From Ichthyophonus hoferi (Eukaryota > Opisthokonta > Ichthyosporea > Ichthyophonida > Ichthyophonidae), in assembly GCA_002751075.1 (NCBI GenBank), contig NAOQ01000201.1, positions 69,137 through 117,042 on the forward strand: DNA of 47,906 bases. Direction: 5' to 3'. The notes under the pieces are model-generated. The model was not told where the DNA came from. It searched no databases and worked only from the letters and a program-made list of their open reading frames with translations. Position numbers and translations under genes: made by a program. Below are positions 22,604-35,100 of the stretch, piece after piece; the first letter of the stretch is position 1; each line of letters starts with the position of its first letter.

Positions 22604-25541
22604 ATGGTGGTGCACAACTCTGATACTGTGTATACCATAGGTCAAAACATCTCATTAGAGAAATTACCAAATGCTAGTCTTCGAGAAAATCCAATCGAGG
22701 AGTTTACCGACAATTTAGGCAAAGAAAAAGGAAGTGATGATGTTGTCAACAGCTCCTATCTAGTGGGTGGTCAATATCCTCCAGAGAAGCAAAAATTCAC
22801 ATGGTATTTGCTGCTTTGTACTTTCATTGCTGCTCTGCCTAGCTTTGGTGATGGGTTTTCAAACACTGTCGTCAATAACTCAGCGTAAGTAATTGAGTAT
22901 TCAATCATCTTTTTCTTTTAACAAATAAGTGCGTATACCATTTAGAATGATGGCTAATGTAACTACTATGACCCAGACATTTGTAATGATATATGCAAAC
23001 GTGAATATAGTTATATGTTAGCATAGTTAAAAATATATGTATAAAATACAATAATATAACCACATAACCAACCTTATCAGTATTACCGCTACCATTGTCA
23101 CTATTTTATGTGTAATATAAACCCCGGAGAACAGAAGTCCGCAAATAATACACATAGCTGCTCTTTTATTTAGGCTAAGGTAACCTTTACTGCCCTTGTT
23201 CAAAATTTATGTTATTCTACTACCTAGTTACCTACCTACATGCTTGTTACAAACTTATACGTAGATTTTGTTTTGAACATGGGTATACAGTGTTTACGAT
23301 TACTCGAAAAGTTTTGTATAGGAACATATTCCTATCAATACACTTACATATATTCAATACATATTTTAATTATCTACTTGATTAATACTATCAACCGAAA
23401 ATTATCATATCACAATTTAGCACCAATTAAGGAATAATGTACGTATTTATAGTTTGAGTATATTGCCATATGAATGGTTTGATATAATCTAAACAATCCT
23501 AATAATATGCCACTCTTTCTATAAATATATTCTATGATCCACAGTTTTACGTACATACAATAGTAGTTAAACCATGCAACCCGAATATTTGTATATAACT
23601 ATGTAACTAGGCGTAGGTAGAGTAATATAAACCTGATTGTCTTATTAAGTATGTAGTACACATATATATATATATATGATTTATCAGAAGAAAATAATAC
23701 ATCTTCATGTTTATTTAATATACTAAGAATTTATCTTGGCATTTTAAAACCAAGAGTACCAATCATAATGATCTGATGATCTCCTGACACAATTGACTGC
23801 ACAGAATAGATTAATATTAATTCTTGTTAATAATTGACCATAGTATCTATATTAAAACATGTCCGAGTTTTAATTGTCAGTCTTACCCTCCTTCCCTCCC
23901 TTACCCCCTTTTTATTTCTCTTTACATCTATATATACAGTATTGCAGTCAGACAATGGTTTAAAGATCGCAATGAACCTTTAAGCGATGCCGAATGGTCA
24001 TTAGTCGTTGCCTTATTTCCTTTTGGTGCTACTGTTGGTGCCCTCTTTGCCGGTTGGTTCATCAACCGCATAGGTGCACATAAAACACAACTGCTTAACA
24101 ACGGAGTATATATAACTAGTGGTTTACTGTGTCTTTTCACTCAAAACTATGCCATGTTAATTGTGGGCAGGTTTATAGGCGGTATCGGTATTGGCATCAA
24201 CGGCTCCTGCAATCTAATCTATATCCAAGAATGTTCAACCAAGAATATGCGAGGTCCTCTATCTATTATGGGTCAATTCATATTTGGCTTCGGATCTCTC
24301 ATGGGGTTATTACTTGGTATAGATAGTATATTGGGGACTATTAAACTATGGCGAGTACTATACTGCCTTAATATTGTTCCTGCCGTTATTCATCTATGCA
24401 TATCTCCATTCTTGCCTGAAAGTCCTCGTACACTCTACTTGCATGGACATGCCAATGCAGCCTTGAAGGCACTGGAGAGGTAAGATATGATAGTATGTTT
24501 TGGTTTGACATGTACTATACTTACTATGGTACTTATTAACATGTTGTATGATTTCATTTGATTGTTTCTACTCTATTTATTTCCCGATCAGTGGTGAAAG
24601 ACTGGGCCGTTTTAAAATGCCAGTTATAGCTTGCATACCACCACTTCCCACTCCTCCTTATACACTAATATACGTACTTACTTACATATATACATTATAA
24701 AAAATAACATTAAATACTCTAATTCATTCACCTTTACAGGCTCCGAGGTACAACCGTTGTACAACGGGAATTTGAAGAGTATAAGGTAGCACAGGCTAGT
24801 ATGGAAAGTAAGACTGAGTCAATGTGGACTGCATTTTGCCGCCTATTTACAACTCCTTCTATACGCTATTCGGTTATAGCCTGTATAGTTTTGCCTATTA
24901 CAACCCCTTTTGCGTGTGGATATTTTGTTGTTTACTTCAGTAATCAAGCCTTTGAGGCCGCTGGTTTGAAAGATTCCCAATTGGCCGGCGTGTATTTAGG
25001 TATAGCCATGCTTTGTTCCTCTATGCTTTCCAACCTTCTTGTAAACAGAGTAGGAAGGAAGAATACGCTAAATATTGGCTTCCTTTTCAGTGGGTTTGGG
25101 GGTGTATTATTCACTGTAACATCCAAGTTCCTTGACAATACAGCTGTCAATCGTCTCTCTGTAGTGGCTATCCTGATGATTGCACTGTTTGGTTTCTGTG
25201 CTTTTGGTGTACAGTTAATTGTTGTCTCTGAACTGTTTCCTACTAGTACAAGGGCCATGGGAGTAGCTGTAAGCCAAAGTCTTGCCCGTCTTACACAGGG
25301 GTGTATTGCGTTCATATTCCCTCTACTGATTCAAGACATTAATACCTATGCATTCTTATCCTGCCCTCTCTTCGGGATATTTAATATTATCTTTATACTT
25401 TTTATGCTCCCTGAAACCTCTGGACTGACAATGGAGGAGATTCAGGTGAAAATAGAATCCAAGTATGTAGCTCGAGTATTGAAGAGTAATGAACAGAAAG
25501 ATAGAGCGTTGAAGAAACGAAATCTACATAAAGAGGGATAA
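22604..25541 (+). CDS. SLC2/GLUT-like facilitative transporter (3 exons, complete)
   Basis: Major facilitator superfamily, sugar porter family. Exons 22604-22884, 23940-24479 and 24740-25541 with matching phases give 540 codons. About 68 hydrophilic N-terminal residues precede the first membrane helix. Family marks: GRFIGGIGIGING in helix 4 (170-182), a GLUT-like helix 5 with Q206, GIDSILGTIKLW, PESPR at the end of helix 6 (253-257), VNRVGRKN between helices 8 and 9, SELFPTSTRAMG in helix 10, and PETSGLTMEEI after helix 12. The usual GR[RK] of loop 2-3 is replaced by IGAHK. In helix 7 the QQLSGIN motif of sugar-transporting GLUTs is replaced by TTPFACG (328-334), and the helix-10 GPxPxPW motif is missing. 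The plasma membrane is likely; the substrate is open and may not be glucose. A poly(A) signal follows at 25772. Confidence 0.88.
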
Positions 25542-25771
25542 GGGGATGGGAATATATACGAAAACTATGTAGGGTATAACGACACACTTGTATGTATATA
25601 CATACTCGGCCATATATATTATTTTGGAATTGATTGTACTGTTTCACATAACCGAGTTTAAACTATTTTAAAAAGATTTCACAAAAAAAAATATTATTAG
25701 AGAAGGCAAATATAACGTATGTTTCATTAGGAGATAGGTAATGTCAGAACTTATTTAAGTTTTAGACTATG

Positions 25772-25777
25772 AATAAA
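25772..25777 (+). terminator. AATAAA poly(A) signal, SLC2-like gene
   Basis: First AATAAA downstream of the stop at 25541, giving a 3' UTR of about 250 bases. Confidence 0.45.
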
Positions 25778-26721
25778 TCAAGATAAAATTATTGAAGTAT
25801 TTCAGCTCCTACAGAGTTGGACTGTATACTTAATGATACTTGTACGAAAAATATTTATTGTTCACGTGTGGTTGTATCTCTAAATATTCAGTAGCGTTTA
25901 GTATGTGTAAGGTTTCAATCGATAATTAACAACCATATACTAATTAATGACAATTAATTAATTATATATAATGCCACTAAATATATTTAAGTAGGACTAT
26001 ATGTTTAGTGCAAACTAACACGTGCATTTATTGTGGTTGTTTTAAATAATGCGAGTTATTTGGCATTTAATCACACATGGTGTTACATACGTGATTCATA
26101 GCATCCAGAATAGATCTGACTCTTTATATAATCTTTGGACATTATTGGGCATTATGCTGCTAACTAGATGTTAATGATTCATTAGGCTGAATACTTCATG
26201 CAAGAGAATGCTTTTTGCCACTTGGTCAACCGGTATTGACCTGAACCAACAAGTATATAACCAACATTCATAGATTTGGTCTGGATCCTAATTGTTATGT
26301 ATTATATGAATTTAAGATTCATGCAAAATACTTTGTTTCTTTGTATTTTTATTAAGAGGTCATTATGGTAGTAATTAGAAGAGGTATCTACACCTACCAT
26401 ACTAGAGTTAAGCGGAAATCGATCATAGCCTCAGCAACGAAGTTAGGATCCGTAGGGAAGAAAACGTTACGGGCTCAACTCTAATGTCACAGTGAAGAGA
26501 ATGCATCTAGAAATACTTTGGAGGAATTCAACACCAGCTCGAGTGGTTCATAAAAACGGACACTATGTTCATTGACAGTGAAGCCAAATCTACCACCATT
26601 CTAGATTCCGACATCAAATACATCAAATAAACTATTACTATATTATTATGAGCTATTATTAGTTGTGCAACTACAACTAAATAACTGCCTATATTAAGTC
26701 TGTTATATATTACTATTATTT

Positions 26722-26727
26722 TTTATT
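26722..26727 (-). terminator. AATAAA poly(A) signal, WD40 gene
   Basis: TTTATT on the plus strand reads AATAAA on the minus strand, about 260 bases past the WD40 stop codon. Confidence 0.35.
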
Positions 26728-26984
26728 TTAAAAATAATGATTTTATAAATATATAATTCATATTAATCCAACTAACTGTAATGTGTCTCTGCCATGTCAA
26801 TCCATGAAATGCATATATATATATTATGTGCATTCCTGATTTTAATATAATTATTTTATAGGTATATATGGCATAGTAATCCAACTAACTATTTGCATTG
26901 TCCTTGCCATTTCTAACTTTGAAATGCAAGTATATTTTACTTTAAATTTTAAAATAATGATTCTATAGGTATATAACATAATAA

Positions 26985-28987
26985 TCACCAACCTGTCCTA
27001 AACATCAATCCATCGGTTGCTTTAGATCCCACCACCATAGCACCCGAGTTACTAACCACACTACACAGAGTATTCTCTTGAAAGACCTTCTTAATAAATA
27101 TACTATTACCACTATTTCCCTTTATATGCTTACCCACGGGCATTACATATTGACTCTCACTCATATTCCCCGGTGTTATTGACCATCCTACTAAGATATT
27201 CATATTGTTCTTATCCTGTTGTAGTACTAATATTCCACTGCCATCACCAAGGAATAAAGGGCGGTCCTGTGTTGTAAGAGTAGCACCAGTATACGTGGTT
27301 AAGACCTGGCCTGTATGTGTATCCCATAGTTTTATAGTATTATCTGTGGCTGCAGTTAGCAGCTGGTGTCCATCTGAAGAAGCAGTGGCATAAAACACTG
27401 TAGACAACTCAGAATGATAGTCCTGTCTGACTCTATAACACTGTAGAGACTCATCATAATACGAGTCTCTATCTGACTTAGTATTATAACTATAACGATA
27501 ACTATCCCACCCTGAGGTCTTAATCCGCTTCATACTCCTTAACAATCCTCCTGTAGTTTTCACATGTTGGCTTGCCAAGGGATAGCCATATACACGTACA
27601 GGTGTGGATGTATTCTTACACTGTCTTATGTCATATACACTAACTGTTTGTCCATCTGCCACTAAAATACTCCAACCGTTGTTAGGTAAAAAGCATAATG
27701 AAGTGCATGGATTGGGTAGATTAATACATAAAATAGTATCTTGTGGTGTAAATGGATGGTGTAGTTGCACTGTACAATCTAGCGATCCTGAAGCAATCAC
27801 TCCTGTTATTGGCTGAATGGCACAAGTGGTCACAAAAGATGTATGACCTGGAGGTAGGTAGAGTAAACAAATAACAGAACAGGTACAGATATATGTATAT
27901 GTATCGCATGCTGATAGTTCATACTGAGATAATGACTGCAGAACAGGGAGATAATAACTACAATATACTAGTGAGAATTACTACACTGACTACAATTGAC
28001 AAATTATGTCCATTGCTATGTGTTATCTGCATTTTTCTTTTATTGATTTAGTTATAAATTGTATTATTATACTAGCCTCACAACACAGGTAAACTAGTTA
28101 CTTACCTTTATATTCTCGCAGTGGTATGATATTAGAACCTTGTTTTGTAGTTCCATTTATGCCTTCCCAATCCCATAACTGCAGTCATAACACCAAAAAT
28201 ATGTAAATAATGCCTAAATAATATATAAATAAGATATAAATAGTATATACACAACCCACACAAAAATATATAAAAATACCATATATATATATAATGCAAT
28301 GTAATACAATACAATACAGTACAATATAACCTATCAATACGAAATTATACCTTTACAGCTTGATCGTATTTTCCAGTAGTAACTAGACCTGTACGCCCAC
28401 ATTCAACTGTTGCAACTTCTCTACAGTGAGCCTGCCAGCTACAACGAGACAGCTCCACTACATCTACTACCTCTACTATTCCTGTAATACTCCCACTGGA
28501 GAGTTCATTGTTTTATTCAATAGTCTTTATTACTATGGCAAGTAGATGGAAATTAATTAATTTAGTAGAATCAATATAAACTAGTCATTTGTAGTCATAT
28601 AATATAATATAATGTAGTATAATACATTACAACAAAACTTAACTTAATTTAATTTAATTTAACATAACATAATATAGCATAGCATAACATAAAATAGCAT
28701 AACATTACATAGTATAACATTATATAACATAGTATAGCATAACATAACATATTATAAAATAATTTTATTTATGTACACATCAGGCCATCATATCATTGAT
28801 CTTACCCTACAACATGCTCCTTAGTATTATTAATAACAGCTAAGGAAGTTATAAAATTACAGCCCCCTGCAACTTTGGTGTAAGATGGTGTTTCCAATAG
28901 GCGTTTTAGTGGGAAGTAGCAACTATTTTTATCATATACCCAGGGTAAGGTGTATTTCTCTCTATACCACTTTGCATTTGAGTGCAT
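26985..28987 (-). CDS. WD40-repeat protein, family not assigned (4 exons)
   Basis: Exons on the minus strand: 28987-28806, 28495-28351, 28178-28106, 27847-26985, with matching phases; 420 codons. WD40 marks in order: WQAHCREVATVECG...LVTTGKYDQAVKLWDWEG (the WD pair spans a splice junction), YKGHTSFVTTCAIQP...IASGSLDCTVQL, then TSLCFLPN...VSVYDIRQ, then FYATASSDGHQLLTAATDN followed by TIKLWDTHTGQ. About six or seven blades are likely, so this is a single beta-propeller acting as a protein-binding platform. Between the fourth and fifth blades is a basic, Tyr/Ser-rich insert of about 60 residues (MKRIKTSGWDSYRYSYN and on). Parts recall Nup37 or NEDD1 propellers but not enough to name it. The last codons (ACAG then GTTGG) could also serve as a donor, so the C-terminus is less sure than the rest. 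Confidence 0.82.
28590..28760. repeat. ATAAC/ATAGC pentamer array in a WD40-gene intron
   Basis: Pentamers of ATAAT, ATAAC, ATAGC and TTTAA lie between the first two exons of the WD40 gene, ending just before exon 1. Confidence 0.85.
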
Positions 28988-30316
28988 TTTCTCGATTGTT
29001 ATTATTTATACACAGTGTTTGAAATATGGTGGCTGCTGCAATATACCGTTCTACAATAAAAATTGATTTAGTATTATCTACAATACTTAGAATGTTGGTA
29101 AAGAATCATGAAATTTGGTTTTCCGCGCTGAACTATTACTTTCTGCATTGTTGTTGTATTACGATTATAAAATGAATGAACTAAGCAATTCAAAAATGGC
29201 AAATGGAATATACTTTTTCCTTTTTGTAATTTGTTTTTATACGTTACCGTTGAAGTTAAATTGGGTAAGTGTATTATTCCGAAACTAGCGAAGATGAATG
29301 AGGATTGAGTATATATATAAATTACTGTGAACTAACGTGTCGGATATAGTGTTATGATAACCAAATGTCTAAATATTAATGTATGTAAGTGAACAAATAA
29401 ATGTATATTAGAGGTTGTAATCCTCTTTTTATTACTTTGATTTTTATATAACCTTCCAGAAACTATAATAAAAATAGAATTCTACTATATCATTATCATT
29501 GTAAGAGCCAATTTCAATAAATAATCATAAAGTCTAAAATGAAAATCTGTTTTTTTTTTGGGGGGTTTTTTTTTTTTTACCGAGCCGATATTAATATTAT
29601 CTATATATGGACAATTGATTAGTTTTGGCGGGAAATATTTCTAGTGAATTGGTCAAGTGACGATTTTAAATTCCTCTGGCAGATCTAAAGCTAATGATAG
29701 TTCATTGACTTAACGGCCTCATACTCATCTATTATACAATTTGACTATTAATATTGGCATAATATACAGTATAGAGTACTAATGCGGGTCTGATTAAAAA
29801 AAAATCTTAACAATAAATACATAAATATGTATACGTATATGCTTATTGTTTATTATACAGCTATAAACACGAGTCCCGAATTTTGTCAACAAATTTAATA
29901 GATAACATTTTGTGAACAAATGGAATGGGATGAACATGTAGTTATGTTTCTGTAGATCACTTGTATTAATACTTTCATATTTGATTTTACTTTCAGTAAT
30001 AACTAAATTATCTTTCTTTTGGCATTTTTTATTACTAATTTCATATTGATTTTTATCTTTAAGAGTCAGCCCACAGTGTGGTTATTGTTCAAGCCCGGAG
30101 TGAAAATAAATAAATACCTACATTTAACAACTTTTATGACGTTTTCAGCGTTGAGTTCCTTTGGCATGGCAGGATAACAGCCGAGTGTTGCCTTTCAGAA
30201 GTAGATAAATCTTTTGAAAAGGTGAAAATATAGGGTAATCATACCCTATTTGTTTTTTAAGTCCTTACCTTGACAATGACGCATGCCGGCTGGCGGACTA
30301 TAGTTTTAAAAAAACT

Positions 30317-30425
30317 GGAAGCCCGGTCTCACCCACAGTGGTTATTTCATAGCACTCGAAACACGTGAGATGGTGTGACTGATTTTGGATTAACCTGTAT
30401 ATCTAATATAGTACGGTATACACAA
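30317..30425. repeat. Dispersed repeat copy, related to 13388-13510
   Basis: It shares the GAAGCCCGGT start block and the TGTATATCTAATATAGTACG block with the CLPX-intron copy. The segment between them is diverged but of similar length. Confidence 0.5.
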
Positions 30426-31135
30426 ATTGATCCCAATTTGAATCATCATCATTTAGGCTCAATAGGTAATTTGGGCAATTTGATTAATAGTAGATAATAA
30501 ATAAATAGAATATATGGTATATTTTAATACAATAAAATAAACAAATAAGACATTGTTGTAATGAATTATATATACTCTAATAACTAGTAGATGATATAAA
30601 GATCTGAGCTAACACGTCATTATATGAAGTATGGTGATGCCACCTTATTTGCTGGACTATAATTATAATTGTGGTAAATGTTACTTAGGAGTTCGGCCCA
30701 GATACTGTGTCTTATGGACGTGCGCAATTAGAATAATACATTTAACCTCTGCTCTTGCGAGTAGTCAGTGACTAAAATACTGCCCTTTTTAATCATTGAA
30801 CGCATACATGAAAAGCTTAAAACGATATATATTCTAGAAAATAAATTAATAGAAAAACGTCGATTTGCAAGAGCGAGTAGGATATATAGTTAGTTAGATT
30901 ATAATATTCTTCTTAACCTGAGTCTACTAGACGTAATACAATGCTCTATAATCTTGGACTTACTCTCACATCACAGCAGAATTGATATAAAGGCTTCCGA
31001 TCTTCTTTAGTTAGAATACATTTAACAACTTTATACACTAGACAAACACTTCTATGATTTGCTTTTACTTTAGATACTCGCTTATAAAATTATTAAATGT
31101 TCCGGGTACAAAGCATTATTAAAAGCACTCTTTGC

Positions 31136-31475
31136 TGGAACATTTACATGTTACAATGATTCCTTATTTATTTATTTATTTATTTGTATTATAATATTAA
31201 AAATATTCTATTTAGTCATTATATATTAAAAATCAATCTCAAGTATCATTTCGCTAACGCGTATAATCGTGGATACAATATCGCCTAAACCACCTACTTA
31301 GAAATGATTCCGATTGCAGATTGAGATTAATTCTTGTGTACCATTTCATATTAAATATACAGTTTGAACCGAACTCAGCCTCACCGCATCATAGGTATTT
31401 AGAATGGTATGGATTAACCATTGTGTGGTTGAAACTTAGCTTTTAGTTTTGTTTACACTATTGTGCGTTACTTGA
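31136..31475. repeat. Dispersed repeat copy, pair with 42220-42510
   Basis: Shared blocks in the same order: GGAACAT, CTTATTTATTTAT then ATTTGTATTA, CAGATTGA, TGTATACCA or TGTGTACCA, CATCGCATCA or CACCGCATCA, TTTAGAATGGTAT, and TGGTTGAAAC or TGGCTGAAAC. Many substitutions separate the copies, so they are old. I cannot name the family. Confidence 0.55.
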
Positions 31476-31773
31476 AATGCTTTATTGTCTGAGTAATGGC
31501 TCAAGATAAAGACGGTATATTATGTTTACCCCTTGTTTTACTGTTTCAACCTTCTACGATGGCCATAGATGGAAAGAGATATAGACATATATGGACATTT
31601 AGATTATCCGTATATGGCTGTTATACAATCTGTAACTGAACTGATCGTGATTTGGTGCCAAAAATCTTGTGGCTCCAGTCTACTTAGTTTAAAATTATAA
31701 AACAACATTTATTAAGAATAAATACAGAAATATTTTCGTAGTCAAATTCATGGTAAAGGAACTCAAAACAGAG

Positions 31774-31809
<36 letters not shown>

Positions 31810-32167
31810 CCATTCTCTTATATCCTATTTGATCTGGTAAGGATTTTTGCCAATCACTGTATAGATGCTTTTAATACAAACAAAAACGACTCTTATTGGA
31901 CAGTTTTATCCGCTGTTTGGGTATGTCATTTATAGATCTAGATAACATTTGGACCTTAAGTAAAGCTCCCACAGTCATCCTTAGTTCAGTTCATGTAAAC
32001 CAAAACTATAACATATAACATTATTGTTTTATACACAGAAGTTAAACGTGGCCATGCTTGCATTTTCTTATAAACACAATTACTAGTGTATAGACCTTTG
32101 AGACAAGCCAAAATACATTAACAATAAACGATAGGCTTTTGTTTTAGTTAGGTGACAGACGTTAAAT

Positions 32168-35100
32168 ATGGATTACACACTGACTCTTCCAACGGAAATT
32201 GCACTGCACATTTTCAAGTTTCTATCAATACCAGAGATAACTAATATGGCAAAAGTCAATCGTTATTGGTATTATATGACAATCATGGAACGACATGTTC
32301 GTAAGCACTTGACAGCAGTTGATATTTGTACAGTTAGCACTAAAGATGTCAACGAGGAGGCTATAAAGGCTTGTATATCTTATTGTCCTAACATTGAAGA
32401 TATTGATTTACGGGGATGCACACAGCTCGGGTAGGCGGTATTCATCTTTTATAGAATGTCTGCTTCCGTTATCTAGCGTGATATGAATATGTGCATCTTC
32501 ATAAGTCTACTCCTTCCTGAACTAGTTTAGTCTGACTGCTTCTATATTTTTTACTTCAATCTCCAAAATGTAATTAGGGTTCCCAGTATAAAACCAGTTA
32601 ATTGATTAATGTTAAAATTAGTTGGTTTTATTTAAGGATTGATGTTTGGGTGTGTAGGTAAAGGTGTCTCTTTGAGTATTGAATTTAAAGGCGGTTGTGT
32701 ATTTTTATATATATGCTATTATCATAGGTATTTTTTATTTTTCATAGGACTGTACAATTATGGGTTGGTACTCACTGGGGTGGCTATGCAATCTTTTTTT
32801 ATTTTCTTTTTGCAAGAATGTTTTCTATGACATAAACATTGACTATATAGTGCATCATCCATTATGAAGGGATCTGTAATGTGTATGCTAATATGCTAAC
32901 ATGTATTTGAGTTATGACTCCAATACATATTTGGTTATGTAGTTAATGTTTAAAAAGAAAAGTATATCTAATACTGTAAAGAAAAATACAATAATTTTCC
33001 ATACATAATGCGAAACGTCAAAACAAACAAAACACAAAAATGAAGTCATCAATTACTAAGTAGAGTACAGTCTTTATTATTTCCTTTTAATCTCAAATCT
33101 CAAATATCTACCTTATGGGCATGCTTTTGGAGGCAGACCGATAGCTTTTAGATGCTACTCTTTTGCAGTAAAATAATGAGTAGTACATTGAACATTGACA
33201 TTACAAGTATAAACTAGTTTAAAGAGTTGTAGTAGGACTGGGGAACACATGAAGTAATTAAATAGGAAACCTGAATACAGAAATATAGTAATAGAAGAAA
33301 AAGACATTGGTTACTAATAAAGAGATCAAAATTTTGCGCAAGTTTAGGACGACAAGAAGAAATACGTACAAATTATTCCACATCCACAAACTCCCTTTTT
33401 TTATAATCTTTTGGCATATAAATGAATTTGTCTTCCTCATACTAATACACGCATCTACATGCATGCAGCGACCACAATCAACTGCGTCTACATACCCGTT
33501 GGGTTATGCGCCACATACCAAGATTGCGAAAGTTGAGATTTGGAAGTGATCTAATAAGTGAAGTTGATTTATACCAGTTGGCTATAGACGAAGGCCATTT
33601 TGTATTTGTATCACACATGATAAAGTCAGGAAGAGTTAGTGCAAACCATATCTTTAGTGAAGGAGTGTCCGCCTTATATTCGGCCTCTCAGCATGCTCAG
33701 GAAAACTGTGTCCGTGTGCTCTTAGAATGCGGAGCCGAACCCGAGCTTCAAAGCATAGGGGGATGGAAGGCACTGCATGGAGCAGCCTGGTACTCTCACC
33801 AGGACATCACAAGGTAAATACATACATTTACTTAGCGTATAACCGGATAGGCAAGTATTTGGTTTTTACTTTTATTTTTATTTGATATTTTTATTTATAT
33901 ATTCATAAACAATGTTCATTTAACACCTTTGTTTTTTGTTTTATTGGCATTTACCTAGCTTAGAGTTATCATGCAATATCGTTAACACAAGGTATTGACG
34001 CGACTGTTATATCGACTGTGGCATAGATTTATTGTGTTTCTCCCTCTTTATCTGTTTTGGTATGCAAAGGCATTATGTTAGTATTTCGTTAAGATATCAT
34101 ACTCATATTTTTTTTTTAGTAAGTTATTCTGTCAAATGTTTTCAGCTAGAACGTTTTCCATACGTTTATTTGTTTATGTTTAATCTAAATTACTGTGTTA
34201 TTTACTTATGTTATGGTTGTTAAAATATATGCTGATATTTTATTTACGACCTCAGATTATTGTTAGTTGTATAAAATCCTTTATATTACTTAAAATTATA
34301 GATGATCAAGTTGTCTTATTAAACTTTTCATTTCCGAATCGAGCCCAATCATGATCAATGATTAATATTAGGAAATCGTATGAAAAAAATGGAGTTTAGT
34401 TGTGAAATTGTTTTCTCTCCTTTCTTATTATTACTCTGCTCCTCCAGTTAAAATAATATTTACTTTATAACATATTTATAATACAATTAATAGTGCGTAC
34501 TAGAATTGTTCCACAGGTAAATATTCTTTAAAATTAAAAGAATAATATCTACTGTACTATTTTAAATGCTTCAATAGACGTACCAAAACACACTTGGCGC
34601 AATTATTATTATTATTATTGCTATTGTTATTATTGTTATTAGAACATAGTCAAATTAACAGTATTGTTCAAAACAGATTGTTAATAAAGGGGGATGCCAA
34701 TGTAAATGCAAGACTTCCAGACGGAGCGACCCCACTATTTATAGGGGCGCAAAACAACAGCACTGAAGTATTGCAGTTACTTCTGGACCAGGGGGCCTGT
34801 GTCAATTTTTCTAAACATGATGGTGCTACTCCTCTCCATATTGCTGCTGAGAAGGGACATCTTGCTGCTGCCAAGATGTTGTTGGCAGCTGGAGCTAACG
34901 TGCCTACGTGCAAAAAGGCATTAATTGTTTATCTTTATTATGCATTTTTAAAAAATTCTTTTTTCAATTTTCATCCTTCCTACTTTATTGTAGCCGTAAT
35001 TGCTTAATTGAATAGCACGTGAGTTCATGCTAGTTAGTGCTTATTGAAAAATTTACATACTATAAATTATTAACTACTTATCCCATTATCTTTATTTTTC

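Larger units (their letters stand above)
25542..26984. other. Intergenic region between convergent SLC2-like and WD40 genes
   Basis: AT-rich space between two 3' ends. It holds a poly(A) signal for each neighbour and a small basic open frame of 39 codons at 26365-26484 (start MVVIRRGIYTY). That frame lies in a GC-richer patch and has no recognised relatives. Confidence 0.55.
28988..32167. other. Intergenic region, WD40 gene to F-box gene
   Basis: 3.2 kb of AT-rich DNA between divergent genes. It holds a T10-G6-T14 homopolymer stretch near 29550-29580, copies of two dispersed repeats (30317-30425 and 31136-31475) and a (TA)n run near 31773-31804. No gene is supported. Confidence 0.6.

Noticed and set aside
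24944-25315. Antisense frame of 123 codons
   Set aside because: It is the reverse strand of the SLC2-like last exon, which is clearly the coding strand.
34594-34676. Poly-Leu start of the frame that contains the third ankyrin exon
   Set aside because: It is an intronic TTATTG repeat upstream of the AG acceptor at 34676; the 33-residue ankyrin register shows that the exon begins at 34677.
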